Assembly: GCF_016623585.1 (NCBI RefSeq)
Contig: NZ_JAEHFY010000011.1
Coordinates: 1 to 64,000 of the forward strand
Length of the DNA stretch: 64,000 bases
Direction of reading: 5' to 3'
Origin: Pedobacter segetis
GTDB taxonomy: Bacteria > Bacteroidota > Bacteroidia > Sphingobacteriales > Sphingobacteriaceae
Shown: in pieces, positions 7,722-16,822 of the stretch
Layout of the letters: each line of letters begins with the position of its first letter
Position numbering within the stretch: position 1 is the stretch's first letter
The notes under the pieces: model-generated
Database searches by the model: none
What the model was told of the DNA's origin: nothing
Seen by the model: the letters and a program-made list of their open reading frames with translations, nothing else
Program-made: the position numbers and the translations under genes

Positions 7722-8063
7722 TTAGTAAAAGCTTCTTTTCTAAAAAATAGAAATAGCATAAATAATTATCGAATATTTTATTCAAATTATTATAAAAGAG
7801 AAGTTTACATTTTTAGTTGGGCGTTCGGGCGGGCTATCCTTGCCCGTTCCATTCAGGCGGGCGTTATATCTTTTTTGTCTTATTCTTCGGTTCCGCTCAG
7901 AATGACAAGAAAGCCTGCCCGAAAAACAGGCGGGGATACCACTACTATCCCTAACGCACTTTACTGAATAAAAAACATCGACTAAATAATCAGTTAGGAT
8001 AGATGTCACCCGCTGGAGGGAATTTAGGTGGTTAATTATTAAAAAGATTTTTCGATTTATCAT
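7722..8063. repeat. Intergenic repeat element with hairpins
   Basis: No gene. The stretch holds two copies of the hairpin type CYTGCCCG...CAGGCGGG (7840-7862 and 7914-7934). Between them is a segment with GGTTCCGCTCAGAATGAC, typical in look of extragenic repeats in this group. A related hairpin lies at 440-461. Confidence 0.5.
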
Positions 8064-9131
8064 TCAAAACAACTTCAACTGTTCTTCCCTTTTATGAAAA
8101 TGAGCTAAAGACAATTGATGTAAATTAGGTTTTGGCATATATTTCTTAACCGCCAATTTAAAAAGCTGTCTAATCGCTTCCGCCTCATTTCCTTCTCCTT
8201 TCATCCTAGTTCCCCAGCGGCTGTCATTTAAACTGCCACCATGGCAAGCTGCAATTTGTCCCAATACTTTCTGTGCTCTATCAGGATAAGCTTTTAAGAT
8301 CCAATCTTCAAAAATATCTGCAATTGCTCCGTTTAACCTTACTATGGTAAACCCTGCATCGGTAGCGCCGGCATTTGCTACAGCTTTAATTATATTTGGT
8401 ATCTCATCGCTGTTTAAACCCGGTATAATGGGTGCAACCATTACCCTCACAGGAATATTTTTTTCAGCTAATTTTTCAATAACTTTTATTCTCACTTTTC
8501 CTGTTACCGTTCTTGGCTCTAGCTTTTGTCGCAATTCTTCATTTAACGAGGTCACACTTATGTTAATATGAATCAGGTCTAGCTTGTTCAATTCCTCCAG
8601 CAAATCTAAATCCCTCAAAATCAAACTGTTTTTGGTAATGATACTTACCGGATGTTTATATTTCAAAAAAACCTTTAATAGAGATTGTGTAATCTTAAAT
8701 TTTCTTTCGGCTGGCTGATAACAATCTGTATTGCCAGAAAGCATGATAGGTTGCGGTTGGTAATTTTTATGATTGATTTGCTTTTCCAAAATTTCGGCAG
8801 CATCTGGTTTATAGATTATTTTTCTTTCGAAATCTAATCCGGCACTAAAACCCCAATATTCATGAGCGTTGCGGGCATAGCAATAAATACATCCATGTTC
8901 GCAACCTTGGTAAGGATTTATAGAATATAAAAAAGGAATATCAGGACTATTACTAACGCTAATAATTTTCTTCGGACTCTCTTTTATAAATTCTGTTAAA
9001 GAGTTTTCTAAAAAAGGCTCGTCTAAACCTTCTATATTTTCTGTAGAAAATTGGTGGCAATGAAATTTGTTATTGGGGTTACTTTGTGAACCTCTTCCTT
9101 TAAAATAAGAACCATTTTCTAAATCTTCCAC
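8064..9131 (-). CDS. Radical SAM protein, PA0069/spore photoproduct lyase-like family
   Basis: A 355-residue cytoplasmic protein. The radical SAM cluster motif CxxxCxxC is at C77, C81 and C84 in GCEHGCIYCYAR, followed by NAHEYWGFSAG and MLSGNTDCYQPAE, both typical of the PA0069 subfamily. Downstream are HINISVTSLNEELRQKLEPR and VMVAPIIPGLN. It is related to spore photoproduct lyase, but this organism group does not sporulate and the substrate of the subfamily is unknown. It is a lone gene between two intergenic repeats. The start at 9131 gives a normal family N-terminus (GRGSQSNPNNKF). Confidence 0.88.
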   Translation of the reverse strand: MEDLENGSYFKGRGSQSNPNNKFHCHQFSTENIEGLDEPFLENSLTEFIKESPKKIISVSNSPDIPFLYSINPYQGCEHGCIYCYARNAHEYWGFSAGLDFERKIIYKPDAAEILEKQINHKNYQPQPIMLSGNTDCYQPAERKFKITQSLLKVFLKYKHPVSIITKNSLILRDLDLLEELNKLDLIHINISVTSLNEELRQKLEPRTVTGKVRIKVIEKLAEKNIPVRVMVAPIIPGLNSDEIPNIIKAVANAGATDAGFTIVRLNGAIADIFEDWILKAYPDRAQKVLGQIAACHGGSLNDSRWGTRMKGEGNEAEAIRQLFKLAVKKYMPKPNLHQLSLAHFHKREEQLKLF

Positions 9132-9663
9132 AAGCCAAAAATACTAATTTTTTTAGTAAAGTAATCATTTATTTAGAAGAGCATAATAAGCCTAAGACCG
9201 TAATGATGCAAAAAATTAAACATGAAGGAGTGAAAAAAATTAAACATTAAGATTCAAAGCATTTAATCTTAATTACCACCCAACTCTGCGTACACTGCGC
9301 CCTCTGCGGTTAATTTGGTTATGTTTTCTGTGGAAATGCTTCGTGTTTAAAAAATATCTTCTACAGATTTTCGCTGATAACGACAGAAAAACTTTGCTTC
9401 ATGCCTTCAAGGTCTTAAGATTAAAAATTAAGGAGTGAAGATAAAGTAATTAATATTTTATTTACACTCCACTTTTTTACTAATGGCTGGCTGCGATTAA
9501 AATTTTTTGTAAGATTTTGTGGTTTAGAAAAAATCAAATCTCAATTTCAGTCAGAATTTTCTATTTTTGTCAAAATCCTCAGAAATGAAATGCACCAGGG
9601 CAATAATTTATTCAAACCTCTCTGTAAACAGCATTTCTTTTCACTCCAAAAATATCCCAAAAA
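9132..9663. other. Intergenic region upstream of pyrH
   Basis: No gene seen. Around 9282-9318 is a segment CTGCGTACACTGCGCCCTCT followed by GCGGTTAATTTGG, with internal repetition of CTGCG. It resembles a dispersed extragenic repeat; no second copy was found in this window. No clear promoter was found. Confidence 0.4.
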
Positions 9664-10368
9664 ATGAAGTATAAAAGAATCCTTTTAAAATTGAGTGGCG
9701 AGTCTTTAATGGGCGAACAATCTTACGGTATAGATAATGCAAGGGTGTTACAATATGCAGAAGAGATAAAAGCCATACAAAAATTGGGGATAGAGGTTGC
9801 GGTGGTTGTTGGTGGTGGCAACATTTTTAGGGGATTAAGTGCAGAAAAATCTGGAATGGATAGGGCGCAGGCAGATTATATGGGAATGTTGGCAACCGTG
9901 ATCAACGCCATGGCCTTGCAAAATGCTTTAGAAACTTTAGGGGTTTACACCAGATTGCTATCTGCCATAAAAATGGAGCAAATTTGCGAGCCTTATGTAA
10001 GAAGAAGGGCCATGCGCCATTTAGAAAAGGGGAGGGTGGTTATCTTTGGAGCAGGAACCGGTAACCCTTACTTTACAACAGATTCGGCAGCGGCATTAAG
10101 GGCCATAGAAATTAAGGCAGATGTGGTTTTAAAAGGTACAAGGGTTGATGGTATTTATACCGCCGATCCAGAAAAAGACCCAACAGCCACAAAATTTGAT
10201 GCCCTTACCTTTGATGAAGTTTACGATAGGCAATTAAACGTGATGGATATGACCGCTTTTACTTTATGCGATGAAAACAATTTGCCTATTATTGTTTTTG
10301 ATATGAACAAAGAAAACAACTTGATGAAATTGATACAGGGGGAGGCGATAGGCACTTTAGTAAAATAA
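9664..10368 (+). CDS. pyrH: UMP kinase
   Basis: A 234-residue cytoplasmic amino-acid-kinase-fold enzyme that phosphorylates UMP to UDP. It shows [13 protein letters not shown] at the N-terminus, [11 protein letters not shown], the [20 protein letters not shown] block, and [12 protein letters not shown] near the end, all standard for bacterial PyrH. It lies 18 bases before frr, the conserved pyrH-frr gene pair. Length is normal and there is nothing unusual. Confidence 0.98.
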   Translation: MKYKRILLKLSGESLMGEQSYGIDNARVLQYAEEIKAIQKLGIEVAVVVGGGNIFRGLSAEKSGMDRAQADYMGMLATVINAMALQNALETLGVYTRLLSAIKMEQICEPYVRRRAMRHLEKGRVVIFGAGTGNPYFTTDSAAALRAIEIKADVVLKGTRVDGIYTADPEKDPTATKFDALTFDEVYDRQLNVMDMTAFTLCDENNLPIIVFDMNKENNLMKLIQGEAIGTLVK

Positions 10369-10386
10369 AACAAGCAATTTAAAACC

Positions 10387-10950
10387 ATGAACGAGTTTAT
10401 AAAAATGGAATTAGATGAAGCGTCATCCAGTATGGGAAAAGCTTTAGCACATACTGATTCGGAATTCACTAAAATTAGGGCCGGCAAAGCAAGCGTTAAT
10501 ATGCTAGATGGGATAGCGGCAGATTATTACGGCGCTTCTACTCCTTTGCCACAGATAGCCAACATCAACACGCCAGATGCCCGCACCATAGTGGTACAAC
10601 CTTGGGAAAAAAGCATGATCGGGCCAATAGAGAAAGCAATTATGGAAGCCAACATTGGGCTAAACCCACAAAACGATGGTCAGCTGATACGTTTAAACGT
10701 ACCACCATTAACCGAAGAGCGTAGAAGAGATCTGGTTAAGAAGGTTAAAGAAGAAGCAGAAAGGGGCAAAATCACTATCCGTAACATTAGAAAGGCAACT
10801 AATGAAAGCATTAAAAAGCTAAAAAACGATGGTGCCTCTGAAGACGAGATAAAAGTAGGCGAGGTAGAAGTCCAAAAACTCACTGATGCCTTTATTGCCA
10901 AAGTGGATCAGCTAACAGAAACAAAAGAAAAAGATGTTATGACGGTTTAA
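10387..10950 (+). CDS. frr: Ribosome recycling factor
   Basis: A 187-residue factor that splits post-termination ribosomes with EF-G. Typical blocks are TKIRAGKASVNMLDGI, NINTPDARTIVVQPWEKSM, GLNPQNDGQLIRLNVPPLTEERR and IRNIRKATNESIKKL. It is cotranscribed with pyrH, 18 bases upstream, and is followed by a terminator-like hairpin. Length and motifs are normal. Confidence 0.98.
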   Translation: MNEFIKMELDEASSSMGKALAHTDSEFTKIRAGKASVNMLDGIAADYYGASTPLPQIANINTPDARTIVVQPWEKSMIGPIEKAIMEANIGLNPQNDGQLIRLNVPPLTEERRRDLVKKVKEEAERGKITIRNIRKATNESIKKLKNDGASEDEIKVGEVEVQKLTDAFIAKVDQLTETKEKDVMTV

Positions 10951-10973
10951 AAGTCAAACAATGATCACAAATT

Positions 10974-11012
10974 AAGGGAATAGGTTAAATACTTGTTCCC
11001 TTTCTTATTTTT
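10974..11012 (+). terminator. Rho-independent terminator after frr
   Basis: Stem AAGGGAA/TTCCCTT (10974-10980 and 10996-11002) extends inward through wobble pairs to a small TAAAT loop. A T-rich run (TTTCTTATTTTT) ends at 11012. Confidence 0.6.
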
Positions 11013-11048
11013 GGAAAGTTTATTAAATGGGGTGTTACAACATTTTAA

Positions 11049-12815
11049 ATGAAAATACTAAAGAGATATTTACAAAATTATAAGGGGTTAATAGGCTTGG
11101 CATTGTTGTTTGCGGCCATCAATCAATGTTTTTCTTTGATAGACCCACATATTACCGGGCTTATTGTAGATGAGTTTATAGAGAAAAAAGATGCTTTATC
11201 TAACCATGAATTTACGCTAGGAGTTTTAAAACTGGTAGGCTTAGGCGTTGGGGCGGCCATGGTTTCTAGGATTGCCAAAAACTTTCAGGATTATTTTGCC
11301 AATATCATCACTCAAAAATTGGGTGCTAGCATGTATGCCGATGGTTTAGCGCATTCTTTAAAACTACCCTATCAAACTTTTGAAGATCAACGTAGCGGAG
11401 AAACTTTGGGTATTTTACAAAAAGTAAGGCTAGATTCTGAAAAATTTATTGTTGCATTTATCAACATACTTTTTACCAGTTTAGTAGGGATGATTTTTGT
11501 TACTATTTATTCATTAACAGTAAGTTATAAAGTTACTTTGGTTTACTTTGCTGCAATTCCTTTAATTTTTATCGTCAGCTGGACATTGTCTAAAAAGATA
11601 AAAGCCATCCAAAAGAAAATTGTTGGTGCAACTACATCTTTAGCGGGATCTACCACAGAATCTTTAAGAAACATAGAGTTGGTAAAAAGTTTAGGTTTGG
11701 CAAACCAAGAAATCAAGAGGCTTAACAATACCACCTACAAAATCTTAGACTTAGAGCTAAAGAAAGTAAAATACGTAAGGAGCATGAGTTTCTTGCAGGG
11801 CACTACGGTTAACCTGGTGAGAAGCTCTATGGTGGTTATTTTACTATTGTTGATCTTTCAAAATGATATTTCTGCGGGGCAATATTTCACTTTCTTGTTT
11901 TATTCTTTCTTTTTGTTTGGGCCGCTACAAGAATTTGGCAATATCATTTTAACCTATCGCGAAGCAGAGGCATCCTTAAATAATTTTGAATCTATTTTAA
12001 GCAGCCCTATTGAGGTTAAACCAAAAAAACCGGTAGCTACGGGTAATATTAAAGAACTGGTGTTTAACGAGGTAAGCTTTAAACACTTAACCGCAACAAG
12101 GAATGCGTTAAATGGCATCAGTTTTAAGGTTAAGCATGGCGAAACCATTGCTTTTGTAGGGCCCTCTGGTTCGGGAAAAACCACTTTGGTTAAATTGTTG
12201 GTTGGTCTTTACAATCCGGTTTTCGGGAAAATAAAATACAATGGTGTTGATAGTTTAGCCATTGATCTAGACGAATTAAGAGAACGGATCGGCTTTGTAA
12301 CCCAAGATACGCAGCTATTTTCTGGTACTATAAGAGAAAACTTATTGTTTGTTAGGCCTGCTGCCACAGATGAGGAATGTATGGAAGTGTTAAAAAGAGC
12401 CGCTTGTGATTCTTTATTGGCCAGGGCATCGCATGGTTTAGATACGGTAATAGGGGAAGGCGGGGTAAAGGTTTCTGGTGGTGAGAAACAACGTTTATCC
12501 ATTGCCAGATCCTTATTAAGAAAACCAAATATCTTGGTATTTGATGAGGCAACATCTGCCCTAGACTCCATCACGGAAGAAGAGATCACAGAAACCATTA
12601 GAAATGTTTCTGATCAATCTGATAGGATCACCATATTGATTGCCCACCGTTTATCAACCATCATGCATGCCGATAGGATTTTTGTTTTAGAAAAAGGGAA
12701 TATCGTAGAGCAAGGGAAGCATCTACAATTGATAGAAGAAAAAGGACTATATTATGCCATGTGGAGACAACAAATAGGCGAGCGATACAGCCAAGAGGTT
12801 TCTGAAACCATATAA
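11049..12815 (+). CDS. ABC transporter, fused permease/ATPase exporter
   Basis: A 588-residue type IV ABC exporter half-transporter, MsbA-like. Six membrane helices occupy about 1-320 and the ATPase domain follows: Walker A GPSGSGKTT (K377), Q-loop region FVTQDTQLFSGTIRENL, signature VSGGEKQRLS, Walker B ILVFDEATSALD and AHRLST. There is no peptidase domain and no accessory gene, so the cargo is unknown; lipid or drug export are both possible. It is followed after 16 bases by a tiny membrane protein, likely in the same transcript. Confidence 0.92.
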   Translation: MKILKRYLQNYKGLIGLALLFAAINQCFSLIDPHITGLIVDEFIEKKDALSNHEFTLGVLKLVGLGVGAAMVSRIAKNFQDYFANIITQKLGASMYADGLAHSLKLPYQTFEDQRSGETLGILQKVRLDSEKFIVAFINILFTSLVGMIFVTIYSLTVSYKVTLVYFAAIPLIFIVSWTLSKKIKAIQKKIVGATTSLAGSTTESLRNIELVKSLGLANQEIKRLNNTTYKILDLELKKVKYVRSMSFLQGTTVNLVRSSMVVILLLLIFQNDISAGQYFTFLFYSFFLFGPLQEFGNIILTYREAEASLNNFESILSSPIEVKPKKPVATGNIKELVFNEVSFKHLTATRNALNGISFKVKHGETIAFVGPSGSGKTTLVKLLVGLYNPVFGKIKYNGVDSLAIDLDELRERIGFVTQDTQLFSGTIRENLLFVRPAATDEECMEVLKRAACDSLLARASHGLDTVIGEGGVKVSGGEKQRLSIARSLLRKPNILVFDEATSALDSITEEEITETIRNVSDQSDRITILIAHRLSTIMHADRIFVLEKGNIVEQGKHLQLIEEKGLYYAMWRQQIGERYSQEVSETI

Positions 12816-12831
12816 ATCATTATTTTTGGGC

Positions 12832-13020
12832 ATGAGTAAAATAACTTTAATTGGCCTGTTCTTTTTGCCATTGATCGTAAGCGTAATGGCGGTAAAGGAT
12901 ATTTTTGAAAATAAAGAGCTTAGCAACAATACCAAATTGATTTGGATTGTTTTGGTAATATTGATCCCCCTGTTTGGTGCGATAGCGTATTTCTTTTTTG
13001 GCAAACCAAAGAATGTTTGA
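12832..13020 (+). CDS. Small membrane protein, PLDc_N-type
   Basis: A 62-residue protein with two hydrophobic helices (TLIGLFFLPLIVSVMAV and LIWIVLVILIPLFGAIAYFF) and a short basic tail ending GKPKNV. The second helix with IPLFGAIAYFFFG matches the pattern of the phospholipase D N-terminal (PLDc_N) membrane module, here standing alone without a nuclease. ATG 12832 is preferred to TTG 12826. It sits 16 bases behind the ABC exporter. Its function is unknown. Confidence 0.7.
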   Translation: MSKITLIGLFFLPLIVSVMAVKDIFENKELSNNTKLIWIVLVILIPLFGAIAYFFFGKPKNV

Positions 13021-13750
13021 TTGTTTAAAGCATGATAATAGATCTTTAAATTTATCTTCTTAATATTAAAGTAAAATATTTTTGCGAAATAGGCAGAGAT
13101 AAAACTCTTTGTAGCCCTGTTCTTAAAGCGGGGTTTAACGGCCAATCTAATCTTGTTGTTGTATTGCTTAATCTTGAAGAAAGTACTTTCTTAAAAGCGC
13201 AGATCAATGCTTTGATCCCAAATTCTGTTAAGAAGATATAAAAAAATTTGATCTGTTAGAAAAAGTAGCATAAGAGAGCGAGATTTTAAAACTTTCACTC
13301 GCCAAGCTTAGAAACCCATAATAGCTAAAAGATCTGTTTTATAATATTGGTATTTTGATCATCCATAAAATTTATTTGCATTCTAGAGATTGGCTTTTAT
13401 CGGTTTGCTTTATGAAATTAAAGAAAGTGAGTATTGCTGCTGGTTACGTTAATTTAATCATAACATCATCAAGATCGGATAACTTAATTGAAAAACATAA
13501 CCAAAATACGCTTTTGTTAAAACGATATAGTAACAGGCAATTAGAAAAGGTTTTATCCCCTTTAATAAATGGTTTTTTTATGTGGTCTAAATAGATTTAG
13601 TAATCTTAATTGAGCTATTTCTTGAGACATTTGACCCTAAAATTGAATTATTAATCCCCCTTAAATCATTTAAACCTTTGCATAAATTAGCCCCCTCTTA
13701 TTTATGAAGAGATACTAACCAAATTATTTATTCTTTAAACTTAAAGGAGC
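13021..13750. other. Long intergenic region upstream of the first susC
   Basis: No convincing gene. An open frame without a start (about 13050-13241, ending ALIPNSVKKI) and a 79-codon frame (13355-13594) lack family resemblance and may be decayed coding sequence. Near the right end, TTAATCCCCCT (13651-13661) and TTAGCCCCCT (13687-13696) form an imperfect direct repeat 60-100 bases before the susC start, a possible regulator site. Confidence 0.45.
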
Positions 13751-16700
13751 ATGAATTTTTATTCTAAAAAATTGTATTTATCGCTTTTGCTAAGCATGGG
13801 CTTTTGGCTTTATGGTTTTGCGCAAAAAGATAATATAATTAAAGGTAAGGTGTTGGATGCGTATGACAAATCTGCACTCCCCGGAGTGAGCGTAAATGAA
13901 GTAGGGTCAAACAACGGCATACAGACAGACCTAAACGGAGAATTTTCGATCAGCCTAAAAACAAGCGATCCATCTCTAAAATTCTCGTTTTTAGGTTATG
14001 AAACGCAAACCATAAAGGTGCAAGGAAAGGCAACAATAACCCTAGAGCTTAAGCCTTCTGCCAAAGAGCTTAATCAGGTAGTGGTGGTAGGTTATGGTTC
14101 GCAAAAAAAGGCTAACCTTACGGGTGCGGTAGCATCTGTTAATATGGATGATATACAGGGCGTACCCATATCCAATGCTGCAACGGCATTACAGGGTAGG
14201 TTGCCAGGTGTAACCATAAGTGCATTTAGCAATCAGCCTGGTAAAAACGATCCACAGATAAGGATACGTGGTGTTGGCACCTTGGGCAATAACGATCCTT
14301 TGGTTGTTATTGATGGTGTACCAAGTGATGTAGGCGCTTTAGGAAATCTCTCGCCAGATGACATTGAAAGTATTTCGGTACTAAAAGATGCTTCTTCAGC
14401 TTCTATTTATGGGGTTAGGGCAGGAAATGGCGTTATCTTGGTAAACACCAAAAGGGGGCAAGCCGGTAAACCAACAGTTCAGTTTAGAGAAACACAAGCC
14501 ATACAAACAGCCTTATTAAAACCTTCTTACATGGATGGTTTTACATGGGCAAGTACCTTTAATGATTATCAGGTAGAAACAGGTGCTGCCCCTGTTTATA
14601 CACCAGATATGTTGCAGAAATTAAAAGATGGGTCTGATCCCAATCACTTCGGAAATACCGACTGGTTTGATGAGGTTTATAGGCCTGCCTCCTTTCAAAA
14701 CCATTATTTTTCTGCCTCTGGCGGAAGTGAGCAGAGCAAGTACCTAGTTTCTGCTGAATACCAGAAACAGGACGGGTTAATGGTTAATACAGGATCAGAT
14801 CGGATGCAGCTTAGGACAAACCTAGATAATAAAATTTCTAATGCCATAAGCTTTGGCTTAAACCTAAGGGGATACAAAGAAAAAATTAAAGAACCAGTTT
14901 TTTCTGCAAGCGGCAACTCAGGGCCAGGCGATAACGGTATCAACAGGCAGATTAGTGGGTTTACGAGACCAACAGTACCAATTAGATATAGCTTTGGAGA
15001 ATATGGCTCAAGAGATGGCTCAACATTAGGCGGTATAAAAAACCCTTTGCAGGCCTTAAATGAACAATCTTATGGTACCGATAACTATCACCTTGATGGA
15101 AAATTATTTGCAGAGGTAAAATTCTTGAAAGATTTTAGCTTTACCACCAGTTTGGCCGCAGTATATGAAAACAGCAAAGAAGTGCAATTTATACCATCGC
15201 TCAATACTTACGGGCCAGATGATGAACTGCTTGCCTTAGGGGGGTTAAATACGCTCTACAATTCTTCCGCAACTTTTACTCGTTACATCAATGAAAATTT
15301 ACTGCGCTACAATAAAAAAATCGGTAAGCATGATATCAAGGTTTTGCTAGGTCATACTTTGCAGCATGATGCCAATGAAAATTTTAACGCCGGAGTTGTA
15401 AACTTGCCAAGTAATAACATACGTGTTATCGGCGCAAGTTCTGAGCAACCTACCAATGGAGGCGGTGCTAATGCGCTATCGCTACAATCATTTTTAGGAA
15501 GAATCAACTATGTGTACGCTGATAAATACCTTTTTGAGGTAAGTGGGCGTATTGATGGTTCATCGCGTTTGCCACAATCTCAGCAATATCCGTTGTTCCC
15601 GTCGGTTTCTGCGGGATGGGTACTGTCTGAAGAACCATTTTTGAAGAATAATAAAATAATTTCCTTTTTAAAGTTAAGAGGTAGTTACGGAGAACTGGGA
15701 AACCAAGATATTGGAAATTACGCTTATTCCCAAAACTATAACGTAGGCCAGGATTATGTTTTTAACGGAACGCTTGTGCAGGGTGCTGCTATTACAAATT
15801 TAGCCAATCCTAACATCAAATGGGAAACCACAAAAATGTCTAACGTAGGGTTGGATGCAGAACTTTTAAACGGCAAATTGAGTTTAGTTGCAGAATATTT
15901 TTACAGAAACACTTCGGATATCCTATTTAGCTTACCAATTCCAAATACGCTGGGAGGCTTGGGTGCGCCTCCTCAAAATACGGCAAAGGTAAATAACAAA
16001 GGTTTTGAAATAACCCTTAACCACCAAAACAAAATCGGGAAATTTACTTATAATGTAGGCGTTAACGGTTCGTTTATCAAAAACAAAGTGGTTAGCTTGG
16101 CAGATCAAGACCAAGTAATAAACGGAAGCACCATTTTAAAGCCAGGCTATGCGATAGACTCCTATTATGGCTATATATCTACGGGCATTATAAGAACTCC
16201 TGAACAATTGGCGGCAGCCCCGGCCGGCCTTGGCACAGTACCATTACGTTTAGGCGATATTGCCTACAAAGATATGGATGGTGATAATAAAATCACTACC
16301 GCAGATCGCGTAATTATAGGAAACCAATTTCCAAAATTAAGTTACGGTATTAATTTAGGCGGTGCGTACAAAGGTTTCGACTTAAATGTTTTTTTACAGG
16401 GAATAGCGGGTATTAACCGTTATTACAACGACCCTGTTTCTATGGGTTTTAGGCAGCAGAAACTAAACATGTGGACCCAAAGGTACACGCCAATCAATAC
16501 CGATGGTGTTTTACCAAGGTTTGGAAACCCCACAAATAATAATCCTATTTCTACTTTTGGAGCTTCAGAATCTTTTGGTTTCAAAGATGCTTCTTATTTA
16601 AGGTTAAAAAACCTAGAATTTGGTTATAGTTTTTCGGTAAAAAGTATTAGCAAAATAGGTCTTTCCAAAGCTCGCTTGTATTTCAGTGGGGTTAATCTAT

Positions 16701-16813
16701 TTACTTGGTCTGGTGTGAAAAACTACGACGTAGAAAAAGGTGGTACAGACAATAGTTCATACGGCTACGTAAATACCAAAAATTACGCATTAGGTTTAAG
16801 TTTAACGTTTTAA
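13751..16813 (+). CDS. SusC/RagA-type TonB-dependent outer-membrane receptor (pair 1)
   Basis: A 1020-residue outer-membrane importer that takes up glycans or other oligomers with its SusD partner, powered by TonB. A signal peptide covers about 1-25. A carboxypeptidase-regulatory-like domain lies at about 28-105 (IKGKVLDAYDKSALPGVSV), and the TonB-box-like LNQVVVVGYG at about 107-116. Then come the plug (VIDGVPSD, VLKDASSASIYGVRAGNGVI) and a beta-barrel ending in the aromatic LGLSLTF. The matching susD begins 9 bases downstream. It is convergent with a hybrid two-component regulator gene. Substrate is unknown and no glycoside hydrolase is adjacent. Confidence 0.95.
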   Translation: MNFYSKKLYLSLLLSMGFWLYGFAQKDNIIKGKVLDAYDKSALPGVSVNEVGSNNGIQTDLNGEFSISLKTSDPSLKFSFLGYETQTIKVQGKATITLELKPSAKELNQVVVVGYGSQKKANLTGAVASVNMDDIQGVPISNAATALQGRLPGVTISAFSNQPGKNDPQIRIRGVGTLGNNDPLVVIDGVPSDVGALGNLSPDDIESISVLKDASSASIYGVRAGNGVILVNTKRGQAGKPTVQFRETQAIQTALLKPSYMDGFTWASTFNDYQVETGAAPVYTPDMLQKLKDGSDPNHFGNTDWFDEVYRPASFQNHYFSASGGSEQSKYLVSAEYQKQDGLMVNTGSDRMQLRTNLDNKISNAISFGLNLRGYKEKIKEPVFSASGNSGPGDNGINRQISGFTRPTVPIRYSFGEYGSRDGSTLGGIKNPLQALNEQSYGTDNYHLDGKLFAEVKFLKDFSFTTSLAAVYENSKEVQFIPSLNTYGPDDELLALGGLNTLYNSSATFTRYINENLLRYNKKIGKHDIKVLLGHTLQHDANENFNAGVVNLPSNNIRVIGASSEQPTNGGGANALSLQSFLGRINYVYADKYLFEVSGRIDGSSRLPQSQQYPLFPSVSAGWVLSEEPFLKNNKIISFLKLRGSYGELGNQDIGNYAYSQNYNVGQDYVFNGTLVQGAAITNLANPNIKWETTKMSNVGLDAELLNGKLSLVAEYFYRNTSDILFSLPIPNTLGGLGAPPQNTAKVNNKGFEITLNHQNKIGKFTYNVGVNGSFIKNKVVSLADQDQVINGSTILKPGYAIDSYYGYISTGIIRTPEQLAAAPAGLGTVPLRLGDIAYKDMDGDNKITTADRVIIGNQFPKLSYGINLGGAYKGFDLNVFLQGIAGINRYYNDPVSMGFRQQKLNMWTQRYTPINTDGVLPRFGNPTNNNPISTFGASESFGFKDASYLRLKNLEFGYSFSVKSISKIGLSKARLYFSGVNLFTWSGVKNYDVEKGGTDNSSYGYVNTKNYALGLSLTF

Positions 16814-16822
16814 ATTAAAGTG

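Noticed and set aside
7782-8063. 93-codon minus-strand frame
   Set aside because: Lies entirely within the intergenic hairpin repeat; not protein-like.
13050-13241. Start-less open frame ending ALIPNSVKKI
   Set aside because: About 63 codons with no start codon and no family recognised; listed only as possible decayed coding sequence in the intergenic entry.
13355-13594. 79-codon frame with ATG/other starts upstream of susC1
   Set aside because: No signal peptide, no family resemblance and biased composition; not kept as a gene.
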